DNA from: an uncultured Collinsella sp.
Lineage (GTDB): Bacteria; Actinomycetota; Coriobacteriia; Coriobacteriales; Coriobacteriaceae
Direction of reading: 5' to 3'
Length of the DNA: 64,000 nucleotides
Assembly: GCA_937989875.1 (NCBI GenBank)
Contig: CALKBO010000030.1
Location: 94,840-158,839, forward strand
Under the pieces are notes generated by a model. It worked only from the letters and a program-made list of their open reading frames with translations, searched no databases and had not been told where the DNA came from. Shown piece after piece: positions 47,080 through 55,136 of the stretch. The stretch's first letter is position 1, and each line of letters starts with the position of its first letter. The translations under genes were made by a program, and so were the position numbers.

Positions 47080-47128
47080 CCCAGGTAAAACCTACCAAAA
47101 TGAAGCTGTCGCTTTTTGGTAGGGAGGG
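47080..47128 (+). repeat. Leader-hairpin family B copy upstream of a GntR gene
   Basis: CCCAGGTAAAACCTACC, then AAAATGAAGCTGTCGC and TTTTTGGTAGGGAGGG. Arms CCTACCAAAA and TTTTGGTAGG pair perfectly, with T-A where the 55031 copy has C-G. Confidence 0.7.
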
Positions 47129-47166
47129 TGTATCGTTTTATCAATATGAGGTAACATGAAACTAGA

Positions 47167-47180
47167 CGTTATATACGTAT
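47167..47180 (+). promoter_or_regulatory. Possible autoregulatory site of the GntR gene
   Basis: CGTTATATACGTAT, containing the inverse of TATAACG and a quasi-palindrome, 36 bp before the start codon. Confidence 0.4.
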
Positions 47181-47215
47181 TAGTTATTTCAATATTTCGA
47201 TAAGAGTGATTAGAT

Positions 47216-47935
47216 ATGCCTGCGCCCAAAAATGCACCGCTTTACCAGCAGATTTACGACGAAATCAAGGATGCGATCGAGAAAGGTGTTTATGCACCCA
47301 AGGAGCGTATTCCGTCCGAGCTTGAGCTAGCCGAGCAGTACGACGTGAGCCGCATTACGGTGCGCCGCGCCGTCGAGGAGCTGTGCTCCGATGGCTACCT
47401 GGTTAAGCAGCAGGGCCGTGGCACCTTTGTCTCCACGCCGCACATCAATCGCCAGTTTCACGCCTCGACGCTGCAGACGTTTACCGCGCTGTGTGCCGAC
47501 AACGGCATGAAGGCCGGTGCACACGTGGTCGATCGCCAGATCGTTCCGGCGCGCCAAAACGAGATGGAGTTCTTTGGCCTGCAGAAGGACGCGCTGCTGC
47601 TGCATATCAAGCGCGTGCGTACGGCCGACGGCGAGCCCATCTTTGAGGAGAACATTTTTGTGCCGTTTGACGCCTACCGTGAGCTGTTGACGGCCGATCT
47701 TGAAGACAAGTCGATTTTTGCCGAGGTTGAGCGTGTTGGCGGAACACCGATTGTCTCGGTTGGCTACCGTACGGTCGAGGCTGTTCGCGCCAATGCCGAG
47801 CAGGCGGCCGAGTTGGGCATTGCTCCGCATGATCCGCTGCTCAACCTGCGTGCCGGCTTCACGGGCCCCAATGGCGAGCCGGTCCTGATGGGTAAGCAGT
47901 ACTACGTGGGATCACGCTACGTTATGGTCATGTAG
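47216..47935 (+). CDS. GntR/UTRA transcriptional regulator, second
   Basis: A 239-aa HutC-type regulator: YQQIYDEIKDAIEKGVY and RIPSELELAEQYDVSRITVRRAVEEL form the winged helix, and the UTRA domain runs from about residue 95. Because TATAACG-like sites are shared by its own leader, the PTS promoter and the EamA gene, I infer that it controls those units. There is no strong ribosome-binding site before ATG 47216, and the leader is AT-rich. Confidence 0.85.
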   Translation: MPAPKNAPLYQQIYDEIKDAIEKGVYAPKERIPSELELAEQYDVSRITVRRAVEELCSDGYLVKQQGRGTFVSTPHINRQFHASTLQTFTALCADNGMKAGAHVVDRQIVPARQNEMEFFGLQKDALLLHIKRVRTADGEPIFEENIFVPFDAYRELLTADLEDKSIFAEVERVGGTPIVSVGYRTVEAVRANAEQAAELGIAPHDPLLNLRAGFTGPNGEPVLMGKQYYVGSRYVMVM

Positions 47936-47966
47936 GGTTGGTTCCGCCGTTCTGACGAACGGCGGA

Positions 47967-48100
47967 CCGGTCGACGCTGCAAACGCCCCTAAGCGGCAAT
48001 CTGACGTTCAATCGTCGGTCGCGTACCGAAGTACGCTTCCCTCCTCTTTCACGTCACCTTGCTCGCCTAGGGGCGTTTTCGCTGACTTATGCTCAACCTA
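47967..48100. repeat. Dispersed element family C, uninterrupted copy
   Basis: GGTCGACGCTGCAAACGCCC, GCAATCTGACGTTCAA, TTTCACGTCACCTTGC and AGGGGCGTTTTCGCTGACTT in order. The outer parts (AAACGCCCCTA and TAGGGGCGTTT) pair perfectly, so the whole folds back. It is the empty-site reference for the IS insertion. Confidence 0.75.
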
Positions 48101-48127
48101 CGATAATTCCGCGCTTGTCAAGAGATT

Positions 48128-48182
48128 AGTCGTTGGGGACGTTCTTAAACGACTAGTCATTCAAGAACGTCCCCAACGACTA
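48128..48182. repeat. Palindromic repeat family A, copy 3 (best preserved)
   Basis: Perfect 18-nt arms GTCGTTGGGGACGTTCTT and AAGAACGTCCCCAACGAC with GACTAGTC in the centre. It directly follows family C, as at 39552-39680. Confidence 0.8.
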
Positions 48183-48272
48183 CCCGCAGAATGAGCGTGG
48201 CTGACAGCCGTGCGGCACCGGTCCGCGTGGCGGCGTATAATCGGCGGCAGATGACTTGGACGTTAGGAAACC

Positions 48273-50255
48273 ATGACCGATAGCATGCAGCAGATGGCAC
48301 TCGACACGCTCGGCGCCTATTTTGGCTACACCTCGTTTCGCCCGGGACAGGACCGCATGGTCGATGCGATCCTTGCCGGTCGCGATGCGCTGGGTGTTAT
48401 GCCCACGGGCGCCGGCAAGTCCATTTGCTACCAGGTGCCCGCGCTTATGCTGCCCGGCATCACCTTTGTGGTGAGTCCGCTGCTGTCGCTTATGGAGGAC
48501 CAGACCCGTGCGTTGCTCGCGGCGGGTGCGCGACCCAGCTATCTCAACTCCAGCCTTACTCCGGCCCAACAAAACACCGTGCTCAAGCGGGCGCGCGAGG
48601 GCCGCTACCAGCTTATGTACGTGGCGCCCGAGCGCTTGCTCGAGCCGCGTTTTTTAGCCTTTGCGCAGGAGGCCTCGGCGGACGGCGGCATTGGCGTGCC
48701 GCTCGTGGCCATTGACGAGGCCCACTGCGTGAGCCAATGGGGCCAGGATTTCCGCCCCGCCTATCTGCAGATTCGTGAGTTCATCGATTCCCTGCCGCAG
48801 CGCCCCATCGTGGCGGCCTTTACCGCTACGGCGACCGAGCGCGTGCGCGCGGATATTCAGCAGATGCTCGGCCTGCAAAACCCCGCGACGGTGGTGACGG
48901 GCTTCGATCGCAAGAACCTCTACTTTGGCTGCGAGGAGATGGGCGACAAGGCCAAGGCCGTGTGGGTGCGTGACTACGTGATCGCGCATTCGAGCGAGAG
49001 CGGCATCGTGTATTGCTCGACCCGCAAGACGGTCGACGCGCTGGCCGCGGAGCTTGCCGAGGCACTGGGCCCCAGCGGCATTCGCGTTGGTCGCTACCAT
49101 GCCGGCATGGGCAACGACGCCCGTCGCCAAAGCCAGTGCGCCTTTATCGACGACGACATTCAGGTGATGGTTGCCACCAACGCCTTTGGTATGGGCATCG
49201 ACAAGCCCAACGTGCGCTACGTGATCCACAACAACGTACCCGAGAGCATCGAGGCCTACTACCAGGAGGCGGGTCGAGCCGGCCGCGATGGCGACCCGGC
49301 CAGCTGCCATCTGCTGTGGAACGGTAACGATTTTCGCATGCGTCGCTTTTTGATCGACCGCGGCGATGCTGCCGATGAGGCGCTCGACGACGAGCAGCGC
49401 GCGTGGGCGCTCCAGAACCGTTATCGCTTGCTCAGCCAGATGGAGGACTACTGCAATACCACCGGCTGCCTGCGCGAATACATGCTGCGCTACTTTGGCG
49501 ACGAGTCCGCGGCCGAGCATGCTGCTTCGGCCGGTACGGGCAGCGCCGCCACGGACGAGGCCGAGGGCTGTGGCAACTGCAGCAACTGCCTCACGCAGTT
49601 CGAGGTTGAGGACGTCACCGATATGGCCCGCGCCGCCGTGCGCTATGTGGCCACGCGGCCCATGCGCTTTGGCAAGTCGCTCATTGCCGACGTGCTCCAC
49701 GGCGGCAACACCGAGCGCATTCGCCAGATGCATCTGGACGAGGACCGCGGCTACGGTGAGCTGTCGAGCGAATCGGTCGGGCGTATCAAGGACATCATCG
49801 GCCAGCTGTGCGGCCGCGGTTATTTGGCCACCTCGCAGGGGCAGTACCCGGTCGTGGGGCTTGGCCCGCGCGCTGGCGAGGTCGAGGACGAGACGTTTGC
49901 CTTTACCGTTAAGCGTCGCGCGTCCAAGCGCAAGGCTTCGGCCCGCGCCCGCCGTGCGGTGGATCTGCTGCGCGAGGAGGCCGAGCTGGATCAGCGCCCG
50001 CGCGTGGGTGACGATGCCGAACTGTTCGAGCGCCTGCGTGCCCTGCGCAAGGAGATCTCGACCGAGCTGGAGATGGCGCCGTACATGGTCTTTTCCGACA
50101 AGGCCCTGCGCGGCCTGTGCCGCCTGCGTCCACAGACGCGCGAGGAGCTGATCCAGGTCAACGGCATTGGCGAGAAAAAAGCCGACGCCTTTGGCGAACA
50201 GTTTATGGCGGCGATTGAAGAGTTTGAGTCCGAGCATGCGCGGGATGGAGCGTAA
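48273..50255 (+). CDS. recQ: RecQ-type ATP-dependent DNA helicase
   Basis: A 660-aa helicase. Walker A is MPTGAGKSICYQ, the DEAH box is IDEAHCVSQWGQDFRP, motif VI is QEAGRAGRDG. The RQC zinc cysteines are in YCNTTGCLREYML and CGNCSNC, with an insert between them. A C-terminal HRDC domain (LRKEISTELEMAPYMVFSD) completes the family order. A promoter-like TATAAT is at 48235. The GntR gene follows after 2 bp. Confidence 0.95.
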   Translation: MTDSMQQMALDTLGAYFGYTSFRPGQDRMVDAILAGRDALGVMPTGAGKSICYQVPALMLPGITFVVSPLLSLMEDQTRALLAAGARPSYLNSSLTPAQQNTVLKRAREGRYQLMYVAPERLLEPRFLAFAQEASADGGIGVPLVAIDEAHCVSQWGQDFRPAYLQIREFIDSLPQRPIVAAFTATATERVRADIQQMLGLQNPATVVTGFDRKNLYFGCEEMGDKAKAVWVRDYVIAHSSESGIVYCSTRKTVDALAAELAEALGPSGIRVGRYHAGMGNDARRQSQCAFIDDDIQVMVATNAFGMGIDKPNVRYVIHNNVPESIEAYYQEAGRAGRDGDPASCHLLWNGNDFRMRRFLIDRGDAADEALDDEQRAWALQNRYRLLSQMEDYCNTTGCLREYMLRYFGDESAAEHAASAGTGSAATDEAEGCGNCSNCLTQFEVEDVTDMARAAVRYVATRPMRFGKSLIADVLHGGNTERIRQMHLDEDRGYGELSSESVGRIKDIIGQLCGRGYLATSQGQYPVVGLGPRAGEVEDETFAFTVKRRASKRKASARARRAVDLLREEAELDQRPRVGDDAELFERLRALRKEISTELEMAPYMVFSDKALRGLCRLRPQTREELIQVNGIGEKKADAFGEQFMAAIEEFESEHARDGA

Positions 50256-50257
50256 CG

Positions 50258-51013
50258 ATGGCATTCGACGATAAAACCGACCGCACTGACGTGCCCGCCG
50301 TGCCACTGTACCAGCAGGTTATGGACGACCTAAAGGGCGAGATCGCGCGCGGCGTGTACCCTGCCGGCTCGCGCATCCCTGCCGAGATGGAGCTCGCGAA
50401 GTCCTACGGCGTGGGGCGCATCACCGTGCGCCGTGCCATCGAGGAGCTGTCGCGTGCGGGGTATCTCAACCGCCAGCAGGGGAGGGGCACCTTTGTGTGC
50501 GCCCCCAAGCTCAAACGCAAGATTCGCCAGAAGGGTGACGTCCAGAGCTTTACTGAGGGTTGTGCTGCCAACGACATGGTGCCGGGTGCGCGTCTGGTGT
50601 CGCGCACGGTGGTTGCGGCGACGCACGAGGATGCGGCGTTCTTTGGCGTGGAGCCCGGCTGCGAGCTTATCGTGGTCGAGCGCGTGCGCACGGCCGACGG
50701 CATCCCCGTCATGCTCGAGAACAACGCCTTTGTGCTGGTTGACCATCCCTACCTGCAGACGCTGGCCGACGAGGACCTCACCGATAACTCAATCTTTGCG
50801 CTCGTTGCCGAGCATTCGGGTCGCGCGCCGCTCAAGTCCGACCCCTGCACCGTGGAGATTGCGCTTGCCGATACTCAGACGGCCCCGCTGCTGGAGGTGC
50901 CGGTCGGCGAGCCGCTCTTCTATATGGAGGCGTACTTTACGGATGCGGACGGGCGGCCCTTGCTGCTCGGACGCCAAAAGATCGTGGGCTCGCGCTACGT
51001 GTTCGACATCTAA
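50258..51013 (+). CDS. GntR/UTRA transcriptional regulator, third
   Basis: A 251-aa HutC-type regulator (YQQVMDDLKGEIARGVY, IPAEMELAKSYGVGRITVRRAIEEL, then UTRA). It begins 2 bp after recQ and is followed by an SIS gene whose promoter region carries paired ATAGAACA sites; I infer that it represses that gene. Its sequence is closest to the regulator at 47216 among the three in this window. Confidence 0.85.
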   Translation: MAFDDKTDRTDVPAVPLYQQVMDDLKGEIARGVYPAGSRIPAEMELAKSYGVGRITVRRAIEELSRAGYLNRQQGRGTFVCAPKLKRKIRQKGDVQSFTEGCAANDMVPGARLVSRTVVAATHEDAAFFGVEPGCELIVVERVRTADGIPVMLENNAFVLVDHPYLQTLADEDLTDNSIFALVAEHSGRAPLKSDPCTVEIALADTQTAPLLEVPVGEPLFYMEAYFTDADGRPLLLGRQKIVGSRYVFDI

Positions 51014-51022
51014 CGTCCACAG

Positions 51023-51127
51023 ATAGAACAATATAGAACAAGTTTGGTGAAATGACTTCACGGGCGTCGTCGTGCGTGCTATAAATAGGACAACATAGAA
51101 CGACTGCAGGTACGAGCTGCAGTCGTT
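51023..51127 (+). promoter_or_regulatory. Paired ATAGAACA operators and a leader hairpin before the SIS gene
   Basis: ATAGAACA occurs at 51023 and 51033, and ATAGGACA/ATAGAACG at 51085 and 51095, each pair spaced exactly 10 bp. The second pair runs into a perfect 11-bp hairpin AACGACTGCAG / CTGCAGTCGTT (51099-51127), 30 bp before the gene. Confidence 0.55.
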
Positions 51128-51157
51128 CAAAACCGCCACACAAGAAGGGGCATCACC

Positions 51158-52126
51158 ATGAACGCACACGATCTGATTCAGGAAATCATCGAGCGCAAGG
51201 GCAAGATCGAGAATGTCTTTTGGATCGCCTGCGGCGGTTCGATGATCGACCTGATGCCGGCCAACGAGCTGCTCAAGCGCGAGGCAACCACGTTTACCTC
51301 GACGGTCTACACGGCACGCGAGTTTTGCCTGATGGCTCCCAAGAGTCTTGGCGAGAAGTCACTCGTCATCGCCTGCAGCCACAGCGGCAACACGCAGGAG
51401 GTCGTCGACGGTTGCGAGATGGCGCTGGCCGCCGGCGCCGAGGTCGTGGCCATGACCGACTGCGAGGGCTCCAAGATCGATAACGGCAAGTGGACCACCT
51501 GGGTCTATCCGTGGGGCGAGGGCGTGCCGCAGGCCGAGGTTCCGCAGGGCATCGGCGTCCTGATGGCTGCCGAGCTGCTTGACCAGCAGGAGGGTTACGA
51601 GGCACTCGCCGACATGTACGCCGGCCTTAAGCAGATGGATGCGCTGCTGCCCGCTGCCCGTGAGAAGGTCAATGCCGAGCTGGGCGATCGCTTTGCCGAG
51701 CTCTGCCAGCAGCATAAGTTCTTCTACATCCTGGGATCCGGCCCCAACTTTAGCCAGACCTACGCCATGGCGATCTGCTCGCTCATGGAGATGCAGTGGC
51801 AGCACTGCTGCTACATCCACTCCGGCGAGTACTTCCACGGTCCGTTCGAAGCCACCGAGCCCGGCGTGTTCTACTTTGTACAGCTCGGATCGGGCGAGTG
51901 CCGCCCCATGGAGGAGCGCGCGCTCGCGTTCCTCAACACGCACACCGACACGATCATGGTGCTCGACGCACTCGAGTATGGCGTGGGCGAGGTGCCCGCC
52001 AGCGTGCGTTCGTACCTGGAGCCGATCTTCTTCTATGCGATGAGCTGCGAGCTGCGCGCCGCCCGCGGCAAGGTGTTCGACCACAGCCCCGAGGTCCGTC
52101 GCTACATGGGCATCGAGCAGTACTAG
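51158..52126 (+). CDS. SIS-domain deglycase, third paralogue
   Basis: A 322-aa double-SIS protein. WIACGGSMIDLMPANELL and IACSHSGNTQEVV form the sugar-phosphate loops, and EYFHGPFEATEPG and VRRYMGIEQY match the C-terminal family pattern. It is more distant from the other two than they are from each other by eye. It lies behind its own GntR gene, with no transporter beside it, so it probably handles a different glycated or amino-sugar phosphate. Confidence 0.75.
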   Translation: MNAHDLIQEIIERKGKIENVFWIACGGSMIDLMPANELLKREATTFTSTVYTAREFCLMAPKSLGEKSLVIACSHSGNTQEVVDGCEMALAAGAEVVAMTDCEGSKIDNGKWTTWVYPWGEGVPQAEVPQGIGVLMAAELLDQQEGYEALADMYAGLKQMDALLPAAREKVNAELGDRFAELCQQHKFFYILGSGPNFSQTYAMAICSLMEMQWQHCCYIHSGEYFHGPFEATEPGVFYFVQLGSGECRPMEERALAFLNTHTDTIMVLDALEYGVGEVPASVRSYLEPIFFYAMSCELRAARGKVFDHSPEVRRYMGIEQY

Positions 52127-52179
52127 GTAACGGGAAAAGTATTCGCCTTCGATTCGCAAGGGCACTGCGTGAGTCAAAA

Positions 52180-52218
52180 AAGCGGGCCGCGTCGGTAGTA
52201 TTCCGGCGCGGCCCGCTT
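52180..52218. terminator. Bidirectional terminator between SIS and dehydrogenase genes
   Basis: AAGCGGGCCGCG pairs with CGCGGCCCGCTT between two convergent genes, with A-run on one side and T residues on the other. Confidence 0.85.
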
Positions 52219-52261
52219 TGCATGGCGTCCGTATGAGCGAGGTGTCGCATCAAGCGGCGGA

Positions 52262-53239
52262 CTACTTGGCGTCGTAGGCCTCGGCGTCCCACCAGTCGAG
52301 CTGGGCGATGTTGTCGCGGATGTGCTGGCAGCTCTTGTGGAAGCCCTCGAGTTCGTACTCGGAAAGGTCGAGCGTGTAGACCTCCTCGACGCCCTCGGCG
52401 CCGATCACGCACGGCAGGGATGTGAAGATGCCCTCCTCGCCATACTGGCCGGTCATGAGCGTGGAGGCGGAAAGCACGGCGTGCTCGTTGTGCAACACGG
52501 CAGCGCAGACGCGCGCGGCGGAGTTGGCGACGGCGTACTCGGTGCACTGCTTGCCCTGGTAGGTTACGTAGCCGCCCTTGCGCGCGAGCTCCTCAATCTC
52601 CATGTGGTCGAAGGCATACTTGTCGGGGTTCTCGGCCTGAAGTTCGTTGAGGCTCTTGCCGGCGATGGTCGCGGCCTTAAAGGCAGCCAGCTGGCTAAAG
52701 CCGTGCTCGCCGATCATGTAGGCGTCGATGGACTTGGGGCTCACGCCGACCTTCTTGGAGATCTCGGTGCGCAGGCGGGCGGAGTCCAGGCCGCAGCCCG
52801 AGCCGATGATCTTCTTGGGATCGTAGCCGGTCAGGTGCCACAGCTCGGTGCACACGACGTCGCAGGGGTTGGAGATGCTCACGAAGATGCCGTCAAAGCC
52901 GGCGTCGACGATGCGCTTGGCAAAGGTGCGGGCGGCGTCGGTGGTAAAGAACAGCTCGCCGTCGCGGTTGCCAGCGGCCAGCGCGACCTTACCGGCAGCG
53001 TTGACAATGACGTCGCAGCAGGCCAGCTCCTCGTAGTGGTCGTAGCAGTTGACGATCTTGGTGTTGTACGGGACAAACGAAAGGGAGTCGCGCAAGTCCT
53101 GGACCTCGGACGTCACCTTGGCCTCGTTGATATCGCACAGGTACAGCTCGTCGGCAATGCCCTGCATGAGCAGGCTGTTGGCGACATGCGCTCCTACGTG
53201 GCCCTGGCCGACCACACCGATCTTACGCGTCTGGTACAT
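52262..53239 (-). CDS. L-lactate / 2-hydroxyacid dehydrogenase (LDH/MDH family)
   Basis: A 325-aa NAD-dependent dehydrogenase. Rossmann start KIGVVGQGHVGAHVA, catalytic pair in GLDSARLRTEI (Asp, Arg) and IGEHGFSQ (His). The family reduces pyruvate or other 2-oxoacids; several features recall L-2-hydroxyisocaproate dehydrogenase, so substrate is open. ATG 53239 (MYQTRK) follows GAAAGGAT; a longer frame start at 53278 lacks such a site. Confidence 0.85.
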   Translation of the reverse strand: MYQTRKIGVVGQGHVGAHVANSLLMQGIADELYLCDINEAKVTSEVQDLRDSLSFVPYNTKIVNCYDHYEELACCDVIVNAAGKVALAAGNRDGELFFTTDAARTFAKRIVDAGFDGIFVSISNPCDVVCTELWHLTGYDPKKIIGSGCGLDSARLRTEISKKVGVSPKSIDAYMIGEHGFSQLAAFKAATIAGKSLNELQAENPDKYAFDHMEIEELARKGGYVTYQGKQCTEYAVANSAARVCAAVLHNEHAVLSASTLMTGQYGEEGIFTSLPCVIGAEGVEEVYTLDLSEYELEGFHKSCQHIRDNIAQLDWWDAEAYDAK

Positions 53240-53449
53240 ATACGTATCCTTTCGGCCGAGTTTTTCGCGTCGAACCATTGTAGCGTTCTGCTGTTACTTT
53301 GCTAGGCTAAAGTGCCGTAGATTTTGGGACATGCCTTAATCTCTACTTTTGGAGTGATTTGGGCCGCTGACGGCATCGCTGGGCGATGCGCTCGCGCGGA
53401 TGGGGCCGGTCGTTGTACCATAGCTGCAACTGACTCATAAGGAGCATCC

Positions 53450-54376
53450 ATGCCCATTCGTATCCCCGACGCTCTCCCTGCCGCCGCGCAGCTCGAGAGC
53501 GAGAACATCTTTGTCATGACCGAGTACCGCGCGCTGCACCAGGACATCCGTCCGCTGCGCGTGCTCATCCTCAACCTCATGCCCACTAAGATCGCCACTG
53601 AGACGCAGATCATGCGCAAGCTCTCCAACACGCCGCTGCAGGTGGAGGTGGACCTGCTGCGCACCAAGACGCACGAGGCCACGCACGTGAGCGCCGGCCA
53701 CCTGGAGACGTTCTACCGCACGTTCGACGACATCCGCGACATCCACTACGACGGCCTGATCATCACGGGCGCGCCGGTGGAGCAGATGCCGTTCGAGGAG
53801 GTCGACTACTGGCCCGAGCTCTGCCAGATCATGGATTGGTCCACCACGCACGTGCACTCTACGCTGCACATTTGTTGGGGCGCACAGGCGGGGCTCTACC
53901 ATCATTACGGCATCCAGAAGTACGACCTGCCGGCAAAGGCGAGCGGCGTTTTCGAGCATTATCTGGTGAAGCCGCAAAGCCCGCTGGTCCGCGGCTTTGA
54001 CGACCGTTTCTATGCCGTGCATTCGCGCAACACCGATGTGCGCCGCGAGGACGTGGAGGCCGAGCCGCAGCTTGAGGTCGTGGCCGTGTCCGACGAGGTG
54101 GGCCTGTACATCGTCAAGTCGACCGACAGCCGTCGCTTCTTTGTATTTGGTCACCCCGAGTACGATACCGACACGTTGCGTCTGGAGTACGAGCGCGACG
54201 TTAAGCGCGGGCTCAACCCTCAGGTGCCGGCGCATTACTTCCCGAACGACGACCCCACCGCCGAGCCGCGCAACGTCTGGCGCAGCCAGGCTCAGCTGTT
54301 CTACACCAACTGGCTCAACTACTACGTCTATCAGACCACGCCCTACGACCTGGCCCGCGCCGGCGAGGAGCACTAG
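53450..54376 (+). CDS. metA: Homoserine O-acyltransferase MetA
   Basis: A 308-aa enzyme of methionine synthesis that acylates homoserine. Nucleophile Cys142 in HICWGAQAG, His235 and Glu237 in GHPEYD. Residue 111 is Glu (GAPVEQMPFEEVDYW); in characterised MetA proteins Glu here goes with acetyl-CoA and Gly with succinyl-CoA, so I predict acetyl transfer. ATG 53450 follows AAGGAGC. I see no SAM riboswitch in the 210-bp upstream gap. Confidence 0.95.
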   Translation: MPIRIPDALPAAAQLESENIFVMTEYRALHQDIRPLRVLILNLMPTKIATETQIMRKLSNTPLQVEVDLLRTKTHEATHVSAGHLETFYRTFDDIRDIHYDGLIITGAPVEQMPFEEVDYWPELCQIMDWSTTHVHSTLHICWGAQAGLYHHYGIQKYDLPAKASGVFEHYLVKPQSPLVRGFDDRFYAVHSRNTDVRREDVEAEPQLEVVAVSDEVGLYIVKSTDSRRFFVFGHPEYDTDTLRLEYERDVKRGLNPQVPAHYFPNDDPTAEPRNVWRSQAQLFYTNWLNYYVYQTTPYDLARAGEEH

Positions 54377-54418
54377 GCTGCGATGGTACTGCTGTAGCCG
54401 TGGCTGATGTGGCGGCGA

Positions 54419-55015
54419 TTAGGCACTGATGATGTTGGGCAGCGGCAGGTCATGGGCGTCGGTGGGAACGCGGTCGACACGCTGCTCGTCAAAGGTGATG
54501 CCGACGATCTGGCATGTGGTCGAAAGCGTGGGCAGGTAGCGGTCGTAGCAACCGCCGCCGTAGCCCAGGCGCGCGCCGGTTTGGTCGAAGGCCACGAGCG
54601 GCACGACGATCATGTCGAGAGCTTCGGCAGGCACGATAGGGAAGTGGTTGCTGTCGATGTCCGTGGCCGCAAAGGCCCGCGTGGGGCGGGCGATAAACGG
54701 AGCCGCGGACGCATTGTCGGCGGCAACTGCCCGCATACACATGCGCTGGCCACAAGCCACGGCGTCTGTTGCCGAGAGCATGCACGGATAGGCCACGCGC
54801 CAGCCGCGCGCGGCGGCCGCAGCGGCAAACGCGGCAGGGTCTGCCTCGGAACCCATCGCGGCATAGACGGCAACGATGCGCGGCGCCGCGGCATCCAAGC
54901 GGCCCAGCAGCTCAACCAGCCGCGCACAGATATCAGCAGACTTCGCCGCCCGCAAGTCCAAATCAAGAGCATCGCGCTGGGCAATCACCGCCCGCCGCAA
55001 CTCAGCCTTGTCCAT
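54419..55015 (-). CDS. 5-formyltetrahydrofolate cyclo-ligase
   Basis: A 198-aa enzyme that converts 5-formyl-THF to 5,10-methenyl-THF with ATP. N-terminal KAELRRAVIAQRDAL and the nucleotide-binding RLGYGGGCYDRYL are family signatures. ATG 55015 follows AGGAGG; upstream in-frame codons are unlikely. The leader just before the ribosome-binding site is a family B hairpin, as for the HAD gene at 45004. Confidence 0.9.
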   Translation of the reverse strand: MDKAELRRAVIAQRDALDLDLRAAKSADICARLVELLGRLDAAAPRIVAVYAAMGSEADPAAFAAAAAARGWRVAYPCMLSATDAVACGQRMCMRAVAADNASAAPFIARPTRAFAATDIDSNHFPIVPAEALDMIVVPLVAFDQTGARLGYGGGCYDRYLPTLSTTCQIVGITFDEQRVDRVPTDAHDLPLPNIISA

Positions 55016-55030
55016 CCCAACCTCCTCTAG

Positions 55031-55079
55031 CAAACCTGCCAAAAAGTGACAGGCTTATTTTGGCAGGTTTTATCTGGGC
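55031..55079 (-). repeat. Leader-hairpin family B copy in front of the cyclo-ligase gene
   Basis: On the minus strand: CCCAGATAAAACCTGCC, AAAATAAGCCTGTCAC and TTTTTGGCAGGTTT. Arms CCTGCCAAAA and TTTTGGCAGG pair perfectly. The gene's AGGAGG follows within 10 nt. Confidence 0.75.
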
Positions 55080-55082
55080 AAA

Positions 55083-55130
55083 CGTCGAAGCCGCCACAAA
55101 GGCGCCCTTTGTGGCGGCTTTGACTCGACG
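55083..55130. terminator. Strong hairpin between hicB and the cyclo-ligase gene
   Basis: Perfect 15-bp stem AAGCCGCCACAAAGG / CCTTTGTGGCGGCTT with CGC loop, extended by CGTCGA/TCGACG outside. It lies 3' of hicB, so it probably ends the hicAB transcript; the T-run is short. Confidence 0.65.
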
Positions 55131-55136
55131 TTGGCT

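Noticed and set aside
53279..53449. SAM riboswitch or S-box upstream of metA
   Set aside because: No conserved S-box helices or terminator/antiterminator pair is visible in the gap.
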